64,000 nucleotides of DNA from positions 372,001 to 436,000 of the forward strand of contig NZ_MIES01000033.1 of NCBI RefSeq assembly GCF_003054965.1, written 5' to 3'. The number at the start of each line of letters is the position of its first letter. Positions within the stretch are counted from its first letter, which is position 1. Shown here piece after piece: positions 61,331-64,000 of the stretch. The notes below the pieces were generated by a model. That model ran no database searches. It saw nothing but the letters and a program-made list of their open reading frames with translations, and was not told where the DNA came from. The translations under genes and the position numbers were made by a program. This DNA is from Saccharospirillum sp. MSK14-1. Lineage in GTDB: Bacteria; Pseudomonadota; Gammaproteobacteria; Pseudomonadales; Natronospirillaceae.

Positions 61331-63406
61331 ATGGCTCATTCGGATCGTTTTACTGCAGCAAAGAATGCATTGGCCACAGGCCACACGACAGAAGCTGAGG
61401 CGTTGTTCCTGCAACTCGTTAAGGCAGAGCCTGACAACCCGGAATATCGCTTGCAGCATGCTTTATGCCTGGTGTATTTGAAACGTCATAACGAGGCGTT
61501 AGCACAGCTGGATTGGCTAGAACGAAAGTACGGGCCGGTACCACCGGTTGCGGTCAATCGAGGTGAGGTTCTGCGGCGACTGGAGCGATACGACGAAGCC
61601 ATCAACGTATTGCACGCCTGCATTCAACAGAACCCACAATTAGTAGCAGCGCGTTTTAATTTGGCGTTGTCATTGCGTGGCGCGGGACGACTCACAGATG
61701 CCGTCGGTGAATACCGGCAGGCTTTGGCCCAACAGCCTGAGAACGCTGATGGCTGGTTTAATCTCGGTAATGCGCTATTGGATTTAGGGCAAATGAGCGA
61801 GGCCATCGACAGCTACCAGCAAGCACTTAATTTTGCACCACCCTCTCAACGGCCAAAAGTACTGAACAATCTGGCCAGTGCGTACCTTCTTATTCGTAAA
61901 CCGACCGAAGCAATAGAGCCTCTAAGAAACGCCTTGTCAGCAGTTCCGGATTATATGGATGCTGAATTTAACCTGGCAAAAGCACTCGAACGCAGTGGCG
62001 AACTGCAACAGGCCGGAAGCAGTTTCCGACGTTTGGCGCGTGCCCAGCCTGACCATTGGTGGCATGAGTTGCACGCCGATAATCTCTGCCCAGATGTCTA
62101 TGAGTCCAGCCTGGCGATTGATCAATGGCGTGAAACATTTCAGCAGCGTATCAGTCAGTGGATGGATCGCCCTGGCGTATTGCCACTGGAACAGCTGCAT
62201 ATGACCGGAGCTGAACCAACGTATAAATTAATGTACCAGGGTCGAGAAGATCGTCGATTTAAGGTGATCTACGCGCAAATGCTGGCGGATCGATTGCCCA
62301 CTTTTGATGCGCCCGAAAAGCGCTCAGGGGTAGATCGTCTGCGCATCGCACTGGTGGTCAGTCGTGGTCACGAAGGGATATTTGCACGCAGCCTGAGGGG
62401 GATGTTGCCGCATTTTGACAGTCGCCAGTTTGAAATCGTCATTGCTGTAAGTCGCCCCGCTCTGGCAAGCACACAAGCCATGTTGCCGTTCAAGCATATC
62501 CGCTGGTTACCCTTGGCTGAACGCGTTGATTTGGCGGCCGAGCAGTTGCGGCGTGAACAATTGGATGTGATTTATCACTGGGAAGTGGGCACCGATACGT
62601 TCAACTATTTCTTACCCTGGTTTCGCTGCGCGCCCGTGCAATACACCAGTTGGGCCTGGCCAATGACCACTGGCATTCCGGCTATGGATTTTTTCCTGAC
62701 CAGTGACTTGGTTGAGCCGGATAACGCTCAGCAGTTATACAGTGAACCCTTGCTGAGTATGCCGAATAACATGTTTACCTGGGCTGAGCCGCCGGTGTTG
62801 TCGACTCGTTCCTGGCAGCGCCTGGACTTTGGCTTGAGTGATCACGAGCACTTGTATCTGTGTCACCAGAACCCGCGCAAGGTGCATCCGGACTTTGATA
62901 CTTTGGTGGCGCAGATAGTAGAGCGTGATCCGAAAGGACGGTTGTTGTTGATCGGCGGCGCTGAATCGAATGAAGCGATCTTGTTGCAACAGCGATTGCA
63001 GCGCATTTTGGGTCATCTTATCGAGCGAGTGACCATCATACCGCGCATGCCGAATGATCAATATTTGGGTTTATTGCAATGTGTTGATGTTGCCCTTGAT
63101 CCACCCCATTACACCGGCGCGAACACCAGTTTCGATGCTTTCGGTTTAGGCTTGCCGGTGGTGACGCAACGGTCGGTTTTGCTGCGCGGGAACTTTACTT
63201 CCGGTTTGTATCAACAGATGGGTTTCAAAGACTTGATTGCCGAATCGGCTGAGCACTATGTCGATCTGGCCTTGCGCGTGGCACAGGATGGTGACTACCG
63301 GGCGCACTGCTGGCAGCAATTAATGGATAACCGAGAGCGCATTTTTTACGACAAAAAGGCGATCAGCGAATTGGAGTCTGCCTGGCGGCGGATGGCTGGA
63401 TTCTAG
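61331..63406 (+). CDS. TPR domain-O-GlcNAc transferase-like (glycosyltransferase 41) protein
   Basis: A 691-residue cytoplasmic protein. Residues ~1-240 form TPRs (EALFLQLVKAEPDNPEYRLQHAL; ARFNLALSLRGAGRLTDAVGEY; DGWFNLGNALLDLGQMSEAIDSY). Residues ~330-690 resemble the OGT/SPINDLY catalytic region: LRIALVVSRGHEGIFARSLRG, HQNPRKVHPDFDTLVAQI, RMPNDQYLGLLQCVDVALDPPHYTGANTSFDAFGLGLPVVTQ, the UDP-sugar pocket pattern. It may O-glycosylate proteins or a surface glycan; the acceptor is unknown. ATG 61331 has AAGGA six bases upstream. It lies 282 bases after the secreted paralogue gene and its terminator. Confidence 0.85.
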   Translation: MAHSDRFTAAKNALATGHTTEAEALFLQLVKAEPDNPEYRLQHALCLVYLKRHNEALAQLDWLERKYGPVPPVAVNRGEVLRRLERYDEAINVLHACIQQNPQLVAARFNLALSLRGAGRLTDAVGEYRQALAQQPENADGWFNLGNALLDLGQMSEAIDSYQQALNFAPPSQRPKVLNNLASAYLLIRKPTEAIEPLRNALSAVPDYMDAEFNLAKALERSGELQQAGSSFRRLARAQPDHWWHELHADNLCPDVYESSLAIDQWRETFQQRISQWMDRPGVLPLEQLHMTGAEPTYKLMYQGREDRRFKVIYAQMLADRLPTFDAPEKRSGVDRLRIALVVSRGHEGIFARSLRGMLPHFDSRQFEIVIAVSRPALASTQAMLPFKHIRWLPLAERVDLAAEQLRREQLDVIYHWEVGTDTFNYFLPWFRCAPVQYTSWAWPMTTGIPAMDFFLTSDLVEPDNAQQLYSEPLLSMPNNMFTWAEPPVLSTRSWQRLDFGLSDHEHLYLCHQNPRKVHPDFDTLVAQIVERDPKGRLLLIGGAESNEAILLQQRLQRILGHLIERVTIIPRMPNDQYLGLLQCVDVALDPPHYTGANTSFDAFGLGLPVVTQRSVLLRGNFTSGLYQQMGFKDLIAESAEHYVDLALRVAQDGDYRAHCWQQLMDNRERIFYDKKAISELESAWRRMAGF

Positions 63407-63418
63407 TATCGTGAACTT

Positions 63419-63450
63419 CATCCATACCCGATGTCTATTGGGTATGGATG
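63419..63450. terminator. Stem-loop after the TPR-glycosyltransferase gene
   Basis: CATCCATACCC (63419-63429) and GGGTATGGATG (63440-63450) form a perfect 11-base stem with a 10-base loop, 13 bases after the stop. No U-run follows, so it may be a terminator of the weak type or an mRNA end-protecting hairpin. Confidence 0.5.
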
Positions 63451-63556
63451 CAGCGGGCTCTTTCCTCACTATTTAAGTTGCCTGATCTATGAGTGAGTAA
63501 TCGAGCAAAATTTTATGTCTCGGCTTTTAATAACATCAATGAATACGACACCCGCG

Positions 63557-64000
63557 TTATAAATAGTGCGCCAGAAATTCCAAGCTTCGCCCTTGGGCTA
63601 ATGCCGATGCGTTTTGATTATACAAAGAGCGTCCCCAGCAATTAAAACCATGACCCGCATCGGGGTACTCGAAGAATTCTGCCGGCTTGTGATGAGCCAA
63701 TGCCTCTTTTATGGCGGTTATGGCATCGGGTGGAATGCTGCCGTCCTGACCACCGTGGTGAAATTGAATGGGTATGTTGATCTGTTTGGCTTCGTCCAGA
63801 TAGTCGACGGTTTTACCACCGTAATAACACACGGCAGCATCGGGCTTACCCGTAGCTGCCACTCGAAATGCCAATTGCCCGCCCAAGCAAAAACCTAAGA
63901 CGGCTGTTTTTCCGGAAACCTCGTCGCGAGTCTTTAAACAGTCGACTGCATCGGCAATATCGAGCGTGGCCTGATCACGATCAACGGCTTTTGCGAGGCT
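63557..64000 (-). CDS. Dienelactone hydrolase family protein (5' end outside window)
   Basis: The frame runs to base 64000 without a start, so 147 C-terminal residues are visible. The alpha/beta-hydrolase triad of the dienelactone hydrolase family is present: nucleophile Cys in GFCLGGQLAF, Asp in HHGGQDGSIPPD and His in DAGHGFNC. AVCYYGGKTVDYL lies between. Members hydrolyse dienelactones in chloroaromatic breakdown or act as general carboxymethylenebutenolidase-like esterases; the physiological substrate cannot be told. Confidence 0.9.
   Translation of the reverse strand, partial: SLAKAVDRDQATLDIADAVDCLKTRDEVSGKTAVLGFCLGGQLAFRVAATGKPDAAVCYYGGKTVDYLDEAKQINIPIQFHHGGQDGSIPPDAITAIKEALAHHKPAEFFEYPDAGHGFNCWGRSLYNQNASALAQGRSLEFLAHYL

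Noticed and set aside
1-64000. CRISPR arrays, tRNA or rRNA genes, insertion sequences and prophage genes
   Set aside because: Looked for on both strands; no regularly spaced repeats, cloverleaf-like segments, transposases, integrases or att-like duplications were seen.

Overview
The window reads as a chromosome segment of a free-living Gammaproteobacterium. The gene order rlmN-pilW-ispG-hisS-yfgM-bamB-der with xseA and guaB-guaA beside it is the standard gammaproteobacterial neighbourhood. Base composition looks to be in the mid-fifties percent G+C by eye. The mix of iscR-led suf genes, a LysR-controlled inorganic-carbon pump and a heterodimeric bacterioferritin fits an Oceanospirillales-like marine heterotroph (Saccharospirillum/Reinekea type). 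The family assignment is inference. No tRNA, rRNA, CRISPR array, phage or insertion sequence is visible.

Layout. 1-9.8 kb: the 3' part of a TonB-dependent receptor with an STN signalling domain, moeA, gcvT, an NAD-dependent epimerase, an Old Yellow Enzyme homologue, and a three-gene PhnDCE-like ABC transporter on the minus strand. The binding protein of that transporter resembles the putative selenate-binding clade. 9.9-23 kb: mostly single genes, including an LctP lactate permease, a secreted two-module protein, a MAPEG protein, a LysR regulator with two operator-like boxes, a DUF1127 protein, DUF502, a complementary bacterioferritin pair, RDD and nucleotidyltransferase genes, menA, DMT and BASS transporters and a 2OG-Fe(II) oxygenase.

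23.1-31.2 kb: an iron-sulfur assembly operon, iscR-iscS-sufB-sufC-sufD-sufS-sufA-sufT, starting at a promoter that overlaps a near-perfect type 1 IscR site and ending at a terminator inside the sufT 3' end, with sufE just beyond. It carries two cysteine desulfurases, one IscS-type and one SufS-type. 31.3-44.4 kb: housekeeping genes ndk, rlmN, pilW, ispG, hisS, yfgM, bamB, der, xseA, guaB and guaA, many coupled by 1-4 base overlaps; rodZ is absent between pilW and ispG.

44.4-50.6 kb: two small membrane genes, then a LysR gene divergent from dabB-dabA plus a 99-residue unknown, which is a DAB/MpsAB-type dissolved inorganic carbon pump operon. 50.7-64 kb: an accessory-looking stretch holding two paralogous secreted beta-repeat proteins with C-terminal sorting-like tails, a YghU-type glutathione transferase, tadA, an MFS and a LysE exporter, two GNAT acetyltransferases, a lipoprotein with an HExxH motif, a PPOX-family flavoprotein, a TPR protein, a TPR-O-GlcNAc-transferase-like protein, and a truncated dienelactone hydrolase. 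The two TPR genes are paralogous and flank one of the secreted paralogues, suggesting a duplicated module.
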